From contig JBBROM010000009.1 of assembly GCA_038229415.1 (NCBI GenBank), positions 100,838 through 164,837 of the forward strand: a stretch of DNA of 64,000 nucleotides, read 5' to 3'. Made by a program: the position numbers and the translations under genes. The DNA is from JANXUR01 sp038229415 (lineage in GTDB: Bacteria; Acidobacteriota; Terriglobia; Terriglobales; Acidobacteriaceae). Within the stretch, counting starts at the first letter, position 1. Every line of letters starts with the position of its first letter. The notes under the pieces were generated by a model that was given only the letters and a program-made list of their open reading frames with translations, was not told where the DNA came from and searched no databases. Shown one piece after another: positions 53,038-63,493 of this stretch.

Positions 53038-56000
53038 ATGGAGGGAGTCGCTACGCCCACGGCGAAAGGTCACAAGATGTTGAGTCGTTCTGTTCCATCG
53101 GCAGCCAGCCTTAGCCGTACCTGCCAAAGTCTTTTCATTTCTTTCCTGACCTTCCTTGTTATTGCGACGCTCTTATCAGTCAGAGCCAGCGCGCAGGTGA
53201 CAGATCCCACGACTGCTGCCCAAGCACCCGTTCCGGGCATGGGCCACAACTACATCGGCATGGGTGCGGAAACAGTCAATCCCGCAGACGGATCGGTTTC
53301 GTTTGACTTACCCATTGCGACGCCAGCGGGGCGAGAGCTCTCATTTCCCTTCGGAATCCACTACAACGGGTCGGTGCCGTATTACATTGCGGCAAACTCA
53401 GACAGTACGCTCTATTGGACCACTTCGAACACCACGCTTGGTTCGTCGTATGAGTGGGCTGGATGGTCGTACAATCTACCAACCTATACGGCGCAGGGAT
53501 TCGTATCTAGTTCTTTTCCCCAGCCGCCAAACTTAGGTGGTACCGACTACTGCTGGACTACTCAAAATTATTCATTCAAGGACCTCACTGGTGTGCGGCA
53601 TGCGCTCTATCTTGACAATAACTGGCCAGACCCGGACAATAAAAATCCCGGCAACAGTGGTTGCTCGACCACGGGCCAAGCTTCTGGAGGTGGGAACCAC
53701 GGGCTCTACGCAACGCTTGCCTCTCTTGGATCAAAAAATCAGCCCGCTCTGACGGTAACCGACCGCTCGGGAGCCGTTTTCTCGTTTCCCGCAGGCCCGA
53801 CGATTAGCGGTGGCACAAACCCCACTCAACCTTGGGGATTGCTCGCCCAAACCATCACAGACCGGAACGGCAACCAAATCTCCCTAAATACCGCAGGCAC
53901 GGGTTACAAGGACACTTTGGGGCGCACCATCTTGTCTTGGAGCAGTCTCGGCTCGACTGCTGGAGACACGTTTACAGTTTCAGGGCTGGGAAATATCACC
54001 GTTAAGCGAATCACAGGTACAATTTTGTTTCCTGAGCACAGTCAGTTCGTATCGGGAACGCCTTCCACAACTTGCGGACTCACCGGAACCCAGAGCGCGC
54101 AACAATCCCTCGTCAGCGAAATTGATCTGCCCAACGGCCAGAAATACAGCTTCACTTATGACGGCATCTATGGTCGGCTAACCAAAGTCACTTTCCCAGA
54201 TGGGGGCTATGTTCGCTATGTCTGGGGAGCGAATCAACTCTCCTCTGCCACCTATCAAACGTACACGCCATACGGCGTGAGCGGAACATACTGGTGCTAT
54301 GCAGAAGTGGACACCCCAGCAATTACTGATCGGTATGTCAGCTACGACGGGTCAACTGAAGTCTTGCACCAGCAGTTTACGTATTCGACTACATGGTCAG
54401 TGAACTCGCAGGGCATCCCAACCTGGACCACGAAGTCATCATCCGTCACAAGCACGGATATGGTCGCAAATGCAGCGACCGTGACGTCGTACACCTATGC
54501 TCCTGGCGCCATGTATGTGGGGCCTCGAGACTACACCAAGTATTCAGACGGCGTCCCAGTGGAAGCCACGGTGGTATATAAGGACGGCAGCGGAAATACG
54601 CTAAAGACTGTCAACAAGAGTTGGGCCGACACATCTGGGATGGTGGGAGAGCAAACCATTTTGGACAACGGGCAAGGCTCAACCACTCTCCGCTGCTATG
54701 ATCGTGCGGACGTTGACCAAGTCGTTGACGTATACGAGTATGACTTTCAGAGTGCAGGAGCCAAGCCCGCCGATCCCGTGTGCTCTACGAAAGCATCGGG
54801 CCAGACAACGTTTAGCGGTGGCATGAATGTATCGGCTATGGGGCCATTGCTTCGTCATACCGCGACGGTCAACCATTCGTTTGGAACCGCCACGAACATC
54901 CTTGACAGGCCGGATTCGGTGACGGTCTTGGATGGAGCGGCTAATCAGCTCAGCAAGGTCTCTTACACGTACACAGATACAGTTCAGGCCTCCGGCGCCA
55001 CGCAAGGTTTGGTGAGCGTGTCCGGGTCACGAGCAAATGTGGCAAGTGTTGTCCGCTGGCTCAGTGGGGCAACATCTTCGCCGACGGCGACCTATACGTA
55101 TTTCGACACAGGTCAAACGCAGAGCATGACTGACGCCTGCGGCAACGCGAGTTGCGCCGAAATGAGTGGCTCGTCTCATACGACAACGTATTCCTATGCG
55201 GACAGCTTTGCATCGGGCACGGGAACTGCGCCGGGTCAAACGAACGCGTACATCACTCAAGTTACACATCCAAACACCGGTGCCACTCACGTTGAAAAAT
55301 TCACATGGGGCTATACGGACGGATTGCTTCGTTCCCGAGTGGACGAAAACAATCAGACTACCAGCTATCAATACGCAGATTCTCTCCTTCGCCTCACCAA
55401 GATCACGGCTCCAGACGGCGGTGTGACGTCCCTTGCATATACTGACACAGTGGGGGCACCCTCGGTCACGACGACGAAGTCGATCACGTCGAGCGTGAAT
55501 CGCGTGAGTTCGGTGACCTACGACGGGATGGCGCACCCAGTGCAGACGAGCCTCACATCTGACCCTGATGGCACTACGTACACAACGACTTCCTATGATG
55601 GGTTTGGCCGAAAACTGAGCGTGTTGAATCCGTATCGCAGCACCACGGATTCCACCTACGGTTTTACGACGATGCAGTACGACGCGCTCGGGCGCACTAT
55701 CGAAGTGACCGAACCGGACGGCTCTGCGATGTTGAGTAGCTATTCTGGCAACTGCACAACCACCACCGACGAAGCTGGCCATCTGCGCACGACCTGTACG
55801 GATCGTCTTGGTCGCATCAATCAAGTGCTCGAACCTGGGACGGGTGGTTCCTTGGCTGCCTATGGTTCTGGCACGGTCTCCTTCACCGGTGCGCCACAAA
55901 GCAAGCCTATCAACGGCACTTCTGGTACTGGAACTGTGAACGTTAGCGGAACCGAGGGATCCATCGGAGCAATCTACGACTCGGGTACGGTTACCATCGT

Positions 56001-59000
56001 GATCACCGGCGCATTCACTGGCGGCACGTTCACAGTCAGTCAAACTTACGGAAAGAGTTCGACAGCCTCGTACATCGCAAGCGCGCTCAAGAGTAAACTG
56101 AGTGCCACCGGATCTCCGGTGACCGCTACCTCGGTGAGCGGGTCGATCACGATCACATCTATTGCGACAGGCACGAACGCCAATTATTCCCTCGCTGTTT
56201 CAAGCGTTTCGAATGATCCCACCGATTTTGATCCGCCGTCTTTCACTGCCTTCTTCCAAGGCGGGGCGCTGACGGGGGGAACGAACGGCGGGACTTCCTA
56301 CGACAGCGGGACGCTCACTGTCACGGTCGACGCGTTCAGTAAGTCAGTTTCTTATACCGGTACCTCGAATAACACTCCGGCACTGGTGGCAGCGGCGTTT
56401 GTGACTGGCTTTAACAGCGATCTGAATTCGCCGGTATCGGCCAGTGCAAGTGGCAGCGTCTTGACGCTGAGTTCGAAGGAAGCGGGAGCTGATTCTAATT
56501 TCCTCGTTTCAAACGCAAATTCGTGGAACACCGGACTGTTTTCCAGTGCGTCCTACACAGTGAGCGCTCCCACCACACTCAGCGGAGGAAGCAACGGCAG
56601 CACTGGCACGGCCCCTGCGACGACCCTTTACACTTTCGACGTGCTCAACAACATGACGTGCGCAGTCCAAAAGGGCACGGATACAACGGCGTTCACGACC
56701 TGCGCAGCAGCACCGGCGGCGTGGCGTCCGCGTTCGTTTACCTATGATTCGCTGTCGCGGCTCACAAGTTCCGTCAATCCCGAGACGAACACAGCGGCCA
56801 CGGGCGGGACGATGGTGCCCATGACGTACAGCTACGATCTCAACGGCAACCTGATGTCGAAGACGTATCCTGCGTCCAATCAGACCGGAACTGCGACCAG
56901 CACGATCTCCTACTGTTATGACAACGACAATCGTCTGACGAAGAAGCAATATGGCAATAGCACGACCTGTGCGTCACCGGTCATCACGTACACCTATGAC
57001 GGAGCGTCATGTGCTGGGCTGGCAGGTTCTTGCTACAACATCGGCCACCGCACCAGCATGACGGATCCCGCAGGTTCCGAGAATTGGGCATTCGACCTGA
57101 TGGGCCGTCCACTCGTGGATAAGCGCACTACGGCTGGCCTCGCCAACAGCACAACTTACACCTACTCGCCTTACCTCGATGGCGGGATTGCCAGTGTGAA
57201 GTACCCGAGCGGGCGAATCGTTAACTATACGGAAAGCTCAGCCGGGCGATTGCTCACCGCAGCGGATTCGAGCACGTCCTATGTCTCGGCGGTGCATTAT
57301 GCAGCCCAAGGAGCGATCACCTCGATGGGCATGGGAGCCAGCGGCACGGCTGTCTCCATGACGGAGATTTACAACAACCGTTTCCAGGCGTGTTGGATTT
57401 ACGGCACTACGGGCAGCGCACTCGGCAATACCAGCCTGTGTGGCGGAACTGACAGCAGCCCCGGGACCCTCATGGATCTTCAGTACAACTTTAATTGGGG
57501 TGCGGGCGACAACGGCAACGTCGTGGGCATCACAAACGAGCGCGACAGCGGGCGCAGTACTGCATATGCCTACGACTCGCTCAATCGCATCGTCAGCGCG
57601 AATACCACCTCCACGAGTAATAGCAGCAAGTGCTGGGGCGAGGGCTACGCCATCGACGCGATGGGCAACATGACTGCGCTCAATACTTTGAACAGCAACT
57701 ACACCGTCTGCACGAATAAGGAAACCGCCTGGACCGCCACTGCATCCAACCAAAACCAGATGGTAATGAGCGGCACGTCGTATGATTCGGCCGGCAACAT
57801 GATGGCGACGCTGGTCGGCGGCATCACCAACAGCTACGGGTACAACGCCGAGAATCAGATGACTTCGATGACGGGCCTTTCCACCACCACGAACTACGTG
57901 TATGACGGTGACGGCAAGCGGGTGGAAAAAACGGGCGGTACGACGAAGCTCTACTGGTACGGGGCCGACGGCTCGGTGCTGGACGAGACCGACGCAACAG
58001 GCAGCTTCACCAACGCCAACTTCAACGAGTACATTTTCTTCGGTGGCAAGCGGGTGGCGAAGCGCGACTCCAGCGGCAACGTGCTGCACTACCTGGCCGA
58101 CAATCTGGGTACGTCGCGAGCGATGGCGCAGGTGCTGTCGGGCCAAAGCACGGCGACGGCTTGTTACGATGCGGACTTCTATCCCTACGGCGGCGAACGG
58201 ACTGTGACGAACACGTGTGTCTCGACGCAGAACTACAAGTTCACCGGCAAAGAACGTGACACCGAGAGCGGACTGGACGAGTTCGGAGCGAGGTACTACT
58301 CGTCGAGCATGGGTCGCTTCACGATTCCCGACTGGTCAGAGAAGCCGACCGATGTTCCCTACGCTAGCTTTGGAGATCCGCAGAGTCTTAACCTATACAG
58401 TTACGTCCAGAACAATTCGCTCTCCAGAAATGATCCGACCGGGCACAAATGTTTCCTAGCTGGATTTGGGCTCCATTGCGCCGCAGGCAAAGCTCCCCAG
58501 TCGGGAGCTAATGATGCGGCGCCTCCGGCACCGCCAGCGCCAAGCTTAAGCGGCGCGGCCAAGAAGGCTTTTTTAGCCTCGCTTGACGGTCACAAAGTTG
58601 GTAAGAGTACAGTGGGCCAGCTTGCGAAAACCCTCAGTAACGAAGGAAGAAGCCTCAGCGGAGGAAAGCCAGGTGAGCTTCCCCACGCCAAGGACCAACA
58701 GGCTAATGCGCTGATCAATAACGATCTCAAATCAAAGCCTGAACAGGTAGCCCCCGCCACTGGCACTGCAACAGCGCAGGATTCCCAGATTATGGAGGCG
58801 GCTTTTTTCAATAGAGCTACTGGAGGAGACGATCCAGTTGAAGGCAGAGTCTACTTTGGAAATAGCGCCAGTGACTTGGGTGACCGAGATGCTGGAAACG
58901 GACTTAAAGGAACGGCAGGAAGGGAGTCGATCTACGACTCGTTTGGGCCTTTCAATAATAGCATGGGCGCGCCGCAATATATCTACATTTATAACAATCC

Positions 59001-59025
59001 TGGACAGGATCCGGTAACCAAATGA
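53038..59025 (+). CDS. Giant RHS/YD-repeat protein with variable C-terminal (toxin-like) domain
   Basis: The 1995-residue exported protein has a signal peptide (LFISFLTFLVIATLLSVRAS, cut near ASAQ), an N-terminal beta shell region, YD repeats over most of its length and the RHS core (FTGKERDTESGLDEFGARYY to NDPTG, near 1735-1802). A distinct domain occupies the last 194 residues. Residues about 961-1184 hold two copies of a domain starting YDSGT(V/L)T. The C-terminal domain has NEGRSL and AFFNRA motifs that faintly recall cell-wall hydrolases; this is not certain. Its stop overlaps the next gene by ATGA, a toxin-immunity style junction. ATG 53077 (AAAGG upstream) is an alternative start. Confidence 0.9.
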   Translation: MEGVATPTAKGHKMLSRSVPSAASLSRTCQSLFISFLTFLVIATLLSVRASAQVTDPTTAAQAPVPGMGHNYIGMGAETVNPADGSVSFDLPIATPAGRELSFPFGIHYNGSVPYYIAANSDSTLYWTTSNTTLGSSYEWAGWSYNLPTYTAQGFVSSSFPQPPNLGGTDYCWTTQNYSFKDLTGVRHALYLDNNWPDPDNKNPGNSGCSTTGQASGGGNHGLYATLASLGSKNQPALTVTDRSGAVFSFPAGPTISGGTNPTQPWGLLAQTITDRNGNQISLNTAGTGYKDTLGRTILSWSSLGSTAGDTFTVSGLGNITVKRITGTILFPEHSQFVSGTPSTTCGLTGTQSAQQSLVSEIDLPNGQKYSFTYDGIYGRLTKVTFPDGGYVRYVWGANQLSSATYQTYTPYGVSGTYWCYAEVDTPAITDRYVSYDGSTEVLHQQFTYSTTWSVNSQGIPTWTTKSSSVTSTDMVANAATVTSYTYAPGAMYVGPRDYTKYSDGVPVEATVVYKDGSGNTLKTVNKSWADTSGMVGEQTILDNGQGSTTLRCYDRADVDQVVDVYEYDFQSAGAKPADPVCSTKASGQTTFSGGMNVSAMGPLLRHTATVNHSFGTATNILDRPDSVTVLDGAANQLSKVSYTYTDTVQASGATQGLVSVSGSRANVASVVRWLSGATSSPTATYTYFDTGQTQSMTDACGNASCAEMSGSSHTTTYSYADSFASGTGTAPGQTNAYITQVTHPNTGATHVEKFTWGYTDGLLRSRVDENNQTTSYQYADSLLRLTKITAPDGGVTSLAYTDTVGAPSVTTTKSITSSVNRVSSVTYDGMAHPVQTSLTSDPDGTTYTTTSYDGFGRKLSVLNPYRSTTDSTYGFTTMQYDALGRTIEVTEPDGSAMLSSYSGNCTTTTDEAGHLRTTCTDRLGRINQVLEPGTGGSLAAYGSGTVSFTGAPQSKPINGTSGTGTVNVSGTEGSIGAIYDSGTVTIVITGAFTGGTFTVSQTYGKSSTASYIASALKSKLSATGSPVTATSVSGSITITSIATGTNANYSLAVSSVSNDPTDFDPPSFTAFFQGGALTGGTNGGTSYDSGTLTVTVDAFSKSVSYTGTSNNTPALVAAAFVTGFNSDLNSPVSASASGSVLTLSSKEAGADSNFLVSNANSWNTGLFSSASYTVSAPTTLSGGSNGSTGTAPATTLYTFDVLNNMTCAVQKGTDTTAFTTCAAAPAAWRPRSFTYDSLSRLTSSVNPETNTAATGGTMVPMTYSYDLNGNLMSKTYPASNQTGTATSTISYCYDNDNRLTKKQYGNSTTCASPVITYTYDGASCAGLAGSCYNIGHRTSMTDPAGSENWAFDLMGRPLVDKRTTAGLANSTTYTYSPYLDGGIASVKYPSGRIVNYTESSAGRLLTAADSSTSYVSAVHYAAQGAITSMGMGASGTAVSMTEIYNNRFQACWIYGTTGSALGNTSLCGGTDSSPGTLMDLQYNFNWGAGDNGNVVGITNERDSGRSTAYAYDSLNRIVSANTTSTSNSSKCWGEGYAIDAMGNMTALNTLNSNYTVCTNKETAWTATASNQNQMVMSGTSYDSAGNMMATLVGGITNSYGYNAENQMTSMTGLSTTTNYVYDGDGKRVEKTGGTTKLYWYGADGSVLDETDATGSFTNANFNEYIFFGGKRVAKRDSSGNVLHYLADNLGTSRAMAQVLSGQSTATACYDADFYPYGGERTVTNTCVSTQNYKFTGKERDTESGLDEFGARYYSSSMGRFTIPDWSEKPTDVPYASFGDPQSLNLYSYVQNNSLSRNDPTGHKCFLAGFGLHCAAGKAPQSGANDAAPPAPPAPSLSGAAKKAFLASLDGHKVGKSTVGQLAKTLSNEGRSLSGGKPGELPHAKDQQANALINNDLKSKPEQVAPATGTATAQDSQIMEAAFFNRATGGDDPVEGRVYFGNSASDLGDRDAGNGLKGTAGRESIYDSFGPFNNSMGAPQYIYIYNNPGQDPVTK

Positions 59026-59543
59026 AAAATATGCATTCACTACTGTTTTCACTGAGCCTGTTGTGTTGCATTAGCGTCTATGCACAAGACAGGCCTCCGG
59101 ACTTGCTTTTTGGCGCGGCACACTGCCTAGCCTCACATAATCATGTTTGGGGTAATTCCGTTGTTCACCGTACACTGACTCTTAACCTCGGTTATGTGCT
59201 GGACACAAGATCGTGGCCGGGACAAAGAGTTATGTACGTTGTTGCCTACACCAACAACGAACGCACGACGGGCCTAGTGTTTACAGCTAGAGTCGATAAA
59301 CGTGGTGGTCACCAGTCCATCCGCGTCGCAAATAACGCACGCTTTGTGATTAGAAGCGTGGGCGAAGACGTGGTGTCTGGCGTCGATTTTGTCGAGCCGC
59401 CCCTTGGAGGAAATTGGACAGTGGAGCACCTCGCGTCGGCAATCAAGCAGATCAAGAAGGGATCTTTATACAGGTTGCCGCTCAGCGAAGCGCTGCTCCC
59501 TCGGACGGACATTGAGTGCTCTACGTATGGCGATGAAAAGTAG
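59022..59543 (+). CDS. Small exported protein, putative immunity partner of the RHS toxin
   Basis: This 173-residue product begins with a signal peptide (LLFSLSLLCCISVYAQ) and has two further cysteines. The mature part is alpha/beta with no recognised family (GLVFTARVDKRGGHQSIRV). The start overlaps the RHS stop by four bases. Small genes at the 3' end of RHS toxin genes commonly encode cognate immunity proteins. Export of this one implies that the toxin would act in the periplasm (inference). Confidence 0.7.
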   Translation: MKNMHSLLFSLSLLCCISVYAQDRPPDLLFGAAHCLASHNHVWGNSVVHRTLTLNLGYVLDTRSWPGQRVMYVVAYTNNERTTGLVFTARVDKRGGHQSIRVANNARFVIRSVGEDVVSGVDFVEPPLGGNWTVEHLASAIKQIKKGSLYRLPLSEALLPRTDIECSTYGDEK

Positions 59544-59742
59544 GCGCAATCCACTTTCTTAGTCCTGGGCGGGTGGGGCCTAATACTTTGAGTTGCTCCT
59601 GCTTGCATCACCGGTGTCGTGGGTGCTACACACTTGTGTTTTTCAAGGGTGGGATGCAGGATGTTTGGTCAGCCCAGACTTTGTCAGACGGAACCCCTAA
59701 GGTAAAGCGAAACTGTCTCAGTGATGAGGTGCAGTCTATCTC

Positions 59743-60304
<562 letters not shown>

Positions 60305-60509
60305 ATTCTCTTTGAGGTTATCTATGAGCCCCTCGGAATGAACCTACTCTGCTGGATCGGACCCACACTTCGGAACCCTCTTTAAGAACGCATCTGGGAG
60401 AAAGCTGACAACTCCGAAACGCTGACTACAATAAAAAGGGTCTCCCGGCTGATTGCTCTATACTCACGCTGATTAGTGATTTGGTGCGGAGTCCCGAGGT
60501 GATCCATCA

Positions 60510-60960
60510 ATGAGAATACAGCACGGAGCGACTACCGTATCCGCCACCGATTTGGCGAACCATTTGTCTTGCCCTCATCTCACGACCCTGAATCTTCGCC
60601 TAGCAAAAGGGGAGATTAAAGAGCCCACGTGGAACAATCCCCATGCCGTCGTGCTTCAGCAGAGGGGATTGCAACACGAAAAGGCGTACATCGAAAGCCT
60701 ACGCGCTAGGGGGCTTAGCGTCGTTGATCTTTCGAATATGGCAGAAGAGTCCGCAACTGAAGCAACATGGGCAGCAATGAGAAGCGGGGCCCAGGCGATT
60801 GTTCAGGCCAGCCTGGCCGACGGCGAGTGGCGAGGCCGAGCGGATGTCCTCCTGCGGGTCGAGCAGCCCGAAGGTCCGAGCCGATTGGGCGGGTGGTCAT
60901 ACGAAGCCGTTGACTGCAAACTCTCACGGGCCACCAAAGTAGAAACTGTTCTTCAGTTGT
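60510..60960 (+). pseudogene. TM0106-type RecB-like nuclease gene, cut by IS copy 2
   Basis: ATG 60510 follows a good ribosome-binding site (GAGGTGATCC). The first 150 residues match the N-terminus of the TM0106/RecB-like nuclease family: SATDLANHLSCPHLT, LQQRGLQHEKAYIESL, the acidic EWRGRADVLLRVE region, and YEAVDCKLSRATK, the nuclease motif with Asp and Lys. The frame then runs into the IS terminal repeat at 60961. The rest of the gene is not found after the IS. The product would lack most of the catalytic core. Confidence 0.8.
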
Positions 60961-62295
60961 TGTGGCTCGCCAAAATGAAAAATGCGCTGTTTGGCAGGGA
61001 TCTTGACGGCCTCCGAATCATTTCCCCAGAGGCTTCACCGCTGTTCGACAGGTGCCGCCGGGGCCTTCCGACGACCGTCAGTGCGTGGAAGAACGGATCG
61101 AAAGCATGGGTCTCCACGCCCGGTTTGCCAGCGGTCTCAAGTTCGGATTCCGGGCCTGAGTCGCGTGATCTAGGCAGCAATCTCGTAACGATGATGCAGA
61201 CCGCCGAGCCGGGGAAGAGCAACGACCTGGGCTGAGGTTAAGACTTGCGTCGCGGCAATTCGCTTGGAGGGAGTCTGCTTCCCGAGGCTCATGTGTGTCC
61301 GGTCCTCGTTGTAGTAGCGGACGTAATCACGAACCAGCCTGCGCAGATGCCGCTCGTTCAGGACGATCACCTGGTCGAGCAATTCTCTCCGAATGCTTCC
61401 CACCCAACGCTCGGCAACTCCGTTCTGCCACGGACTGCGGAACGCCGTCCGAACGGACGTGGCGCCTAGCTCCTCAATGGTGGACATGACGTCGGCAGAG
61501 AACTTGGTGTCCCGATCGAAAACCAGGAACTTGCAGGGAGACTCGAACTGCCAGGTCTGCTTCAGTTGCAGCGCAGTCCAGAACCCGCTCGGGTTACGCG
61601 TCACGTTGTAGTGCAGGATTCTTCGACGGTCGTGGCCGATGACGAACAAACAGTGCAGGACCCCAAAGGTTAGAGTTGGCACCGTGAAGAAGTCCATCGC
61701 CGCGATGCTCTCGCGGTGGTTTTTCAGAAAAGCGAGCCACTGTTTGGCTGGATCAGGCCTACGGTGACACTTCTTCACCCATCGAGAGACTGATCGCTCC
61801 GACACATCGAATCCGAGCATGAGCAACTCGCCGTGAATGCGAGGCGCTCCCCAAGTTAGATTCTCGGCAACCATCCGTTGAATCAGATCACGGAGGTGCT
61901 TGGTCAAGGGCCTCCGCCCAACGCCAGGTTGGTGCCTCGATAGCCAAGCCCAGTAAAGCCGGAAGCCGGCTCGATGCCAGCGGATGACCGTGTGCGGGGT
62001 GACGACGATGAGGGACTGCTTCCATCCCGACCAAAGCCGTCGGAGAGCCAGCCAGAAAACCTTCTCGACAAGGCCCAGCCTTGGGCGAGGTCGCTTCGCG
62101 TGAAGCGCGAGCAATTGTTGTCGAAGGGCGAGGTTCTCCAGGATAAGGTCTGCACGGGATCGAAAGCAGTCGCCAACGCAGCCGAAAAGATGATAAAGCG
62201 TTGCGATCATGGCATATAATCATACTGAATCAGGCGGGGGCCGTCCGGCGCTAACTGACTGATTCCATTGCGTGCGTTAATTTTGGCGAGGCACA
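60961..62295 (-). mobile_element. Insertion sequence copy 2 (1335 bp, intact)
   Basis: It is bounded by TGTGGCTCGCCAAAAT at 60961 and the complement of TGTGCCTCGCCAAAAT ending at 62295. It has the same internal layout as copy 1 and an uninterrupted transposase gene. It interrupts the RecB-like gene. No target duplication is apparent, and sequence right of the IS does not continue the nuclease, so a deletion or rearrangement followed insertion. Confidence 0.88.
61170..62210 (-). CDS. DDE (rve-type) transposase of IS copy 2
   Basis: The 346-residue transposase has an N-terminal leucine-rich helical region (LILENLALRQQLLALHAK) and a helix-turn-helix part (TPHTVIRWHRAGFRLYW). An integrase core carries the acidic triad in AAMDFF, FDRDTKFS and NGVAERW, and the tail contains YYNEDRTHMSLGK. 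It resembles IS3/IS481-type enzymes encoded in a single frame. Exact IS family is not assigned. Confidence 0.92.
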   Translation of the reverse strand: MIATLYHLFGCVGDCFRSRADLILENLALRQQLLALHAKRPRPRLGLVEKVFWLALRRLWSGWKQSLIVVTPHTVIRWHRAGFRLYWAWLSRHQPGVGRRPLTKHLRDLIQRMVAENLTWGAPRIHGELLMLGFDVSERSVSRWVKKCHRRPDPAKQWLAFLKNHRESIAAMDFFTVPTLTFGVLHCLFVIGHDRRRILHYNVTRNPSGFWTALQLKQTWQFESPCKFLVFDRDTKFSADVMSTIEELGATSVRTAFRSPWQNGVAERWVGSIRRELLDQVIVLNERHLRRLVRDYVRYYNEDRTHMSLGKQTPSKRIAATQVLTSAQVVALPRLGGLHHRYEIAA

Positions 62296-62576
62296 GCCCC
62301 GGCGAGGATCCTTGACGATCATCGTGACCGGCTCGGCATCTGGCGGACTGAGCCACACCACTTCCGGTCGGCTTGACAGTCAACTTAAGGAGCAGGCTGT
62401 GCCTAGCCAAAATACAGAGTAGCCGAGGAGGGTGTTACTGAGTCGGCGTCGCCCACCGAACACGACTTCTCTCGTGCGTGTCCTATCAAACATTGGGTCG
62501 TGAAGAAAAGGGTGGATCCACTTAGTCTGCAGCATGTCGCAAACGAGTCAGATCTTAAGTAAGATAGTGTGGAAGT

Positions 62577-63266
62577 ATGGCAATGCGATTCTCGATTTTC
62601 TTCGTGGCTGCGTTGTTGATTGGCGGGACTGTTCCATCCGCCGGTCAGGATCGTGTCGAGTTGGTGAGTCCCACCGCGAAGATTCCTCGCGATACATATA
62701 AGACGTGGTCGTTGTTTCTCGTCTGCAACCCCGACTGGGTGGCGCCTGAAAAGAGCAACGACCTCGCGAATCTCTATCATCGGTTCGAGTCGTTTGGCGA
62801 CGCGATTGGCCGCGACAATCTGGCGGTCTGGTTTTGGAAACACCGAGCGCCGGTGAGCGATCCGCGGCTTGCCGAAAACGTGGACGTCCCGAGGAGCGCG
62901 GAGTTCTGCGGCGCGCTCCATCTCGCACCGAGTCAGGGTCCCTATCTCGTCGTGACGACCGCATATCCGGATGCGGCGGCGTTTCCTAAGGAGCGCGCGA
63001 TCTTCGAGTTGGGAGGGTTGCAACCCGCCGACCTGGCGAAGGTTCTGAACAGACTGACTGATCAGCTTCTGTTGCAGGGGCAGGTTGACGCGGCGATGAC
63101 CGCGGCGAGCGGCTCCACGCCGTCCGCGCCGTCGATGTCGAGTCTCTGGATCCGGCTGCTCGAGGGCGCGCGACAGAGTATGATCGGATTTGGCTGCAAT
63201 GTGAAACTCCAGATCAATACGGGGTTTCTCAGCGCTGAGCTTCGTGCATGCACGGGACAACATTGA
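62577..63266 (+). CDS. Uncharacterised exported 229-aa protein
   Basis: The protein begins with a signal peptide (RFSIFFVAALLIGGTVPSAG, cut near SAGQ). The mature part (LVCNPDWVAPEKSNDLANLY, LAVWFWKHRAP, YLVVTTAYPDA) has a thioredoxin-like or ACP-like alternation, but no family is claimed. Its end overlaps the next gene by 19 bases in another frame, so the two genes are probably coupled. The interval 62296-62576 before it shows no gene. Confidence 0.75.
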   Translation: MAMRFSIFFVAALLIGGTVPSAGQDRVELVSPTAKIPRDTYKTWSLFLVCNPDWVAPEKSNDLANLYHRFESFGDAIGRDNLAVWFWKHRAPVSDPRLAENVDVPRSAEFCGALHLAPSQGPYLVVTTAYPDAAAFPKERAIFELGGLQPADLAKVLNRLTDQLLLQGQVDAAMTAASGSTPSAPSMSSLWIRLLEGARQSMIGFGCNVKLQINTGFLSAELRACTGQH

Positions 63267-63493
63267 CCCTGAGCATCCAGCGCTGGCACTGGGGAAAGAT
63301 CGTGATCCTTTGGGCGTGGGGCGGCCTCCTCGTCGCGCTGCTCCTGGCGAGATTTCTGTCGCAGAAAGCAGAGGTCGATCCGACCGTGTCGTTGCTGAGT
63401 TTCTTCGGCAGCATTCTGATTCTCGTTGCGCTTACTATTGTCACGTGGCTGTGGCTGGGCGGGAAGGACGACGCTCCGACCGATCGTCGATGA
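63248..63493 (+). CDS. Small 81-aa protein with two membrane helices
   Basis: This gene overlaps the exported-protein gene by 19 bases. The product has two hydrophobic helices (VILWAWGGLLVALLLARFL and a second ILILVALTIVTWLWLG) linked by a short polar loop, with a charged tail (GGKDDAPTDRR). A membrane partner of the exported protein is likely; function unknown. Its stop codon is immediately followed by the degenerate IS remnant. Confidence 0.7.
   Translation: MHGTTLTLSIQRWHWGKIVILWAWGGLLVALLLARFLSQKAEVDPTVSLLSFFGSILILVALTIVTWLWLGGKDDAPTDRR

Noticed and set aside
62399..62414. Solo IS end-like sequence TGTGCCTAGCCAAAAT
   Set aside because: It matches the IS inverted repeat with one difference, but no partner end or transposase segment lies next to it. 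It may be a relic, but cannot be supported further.
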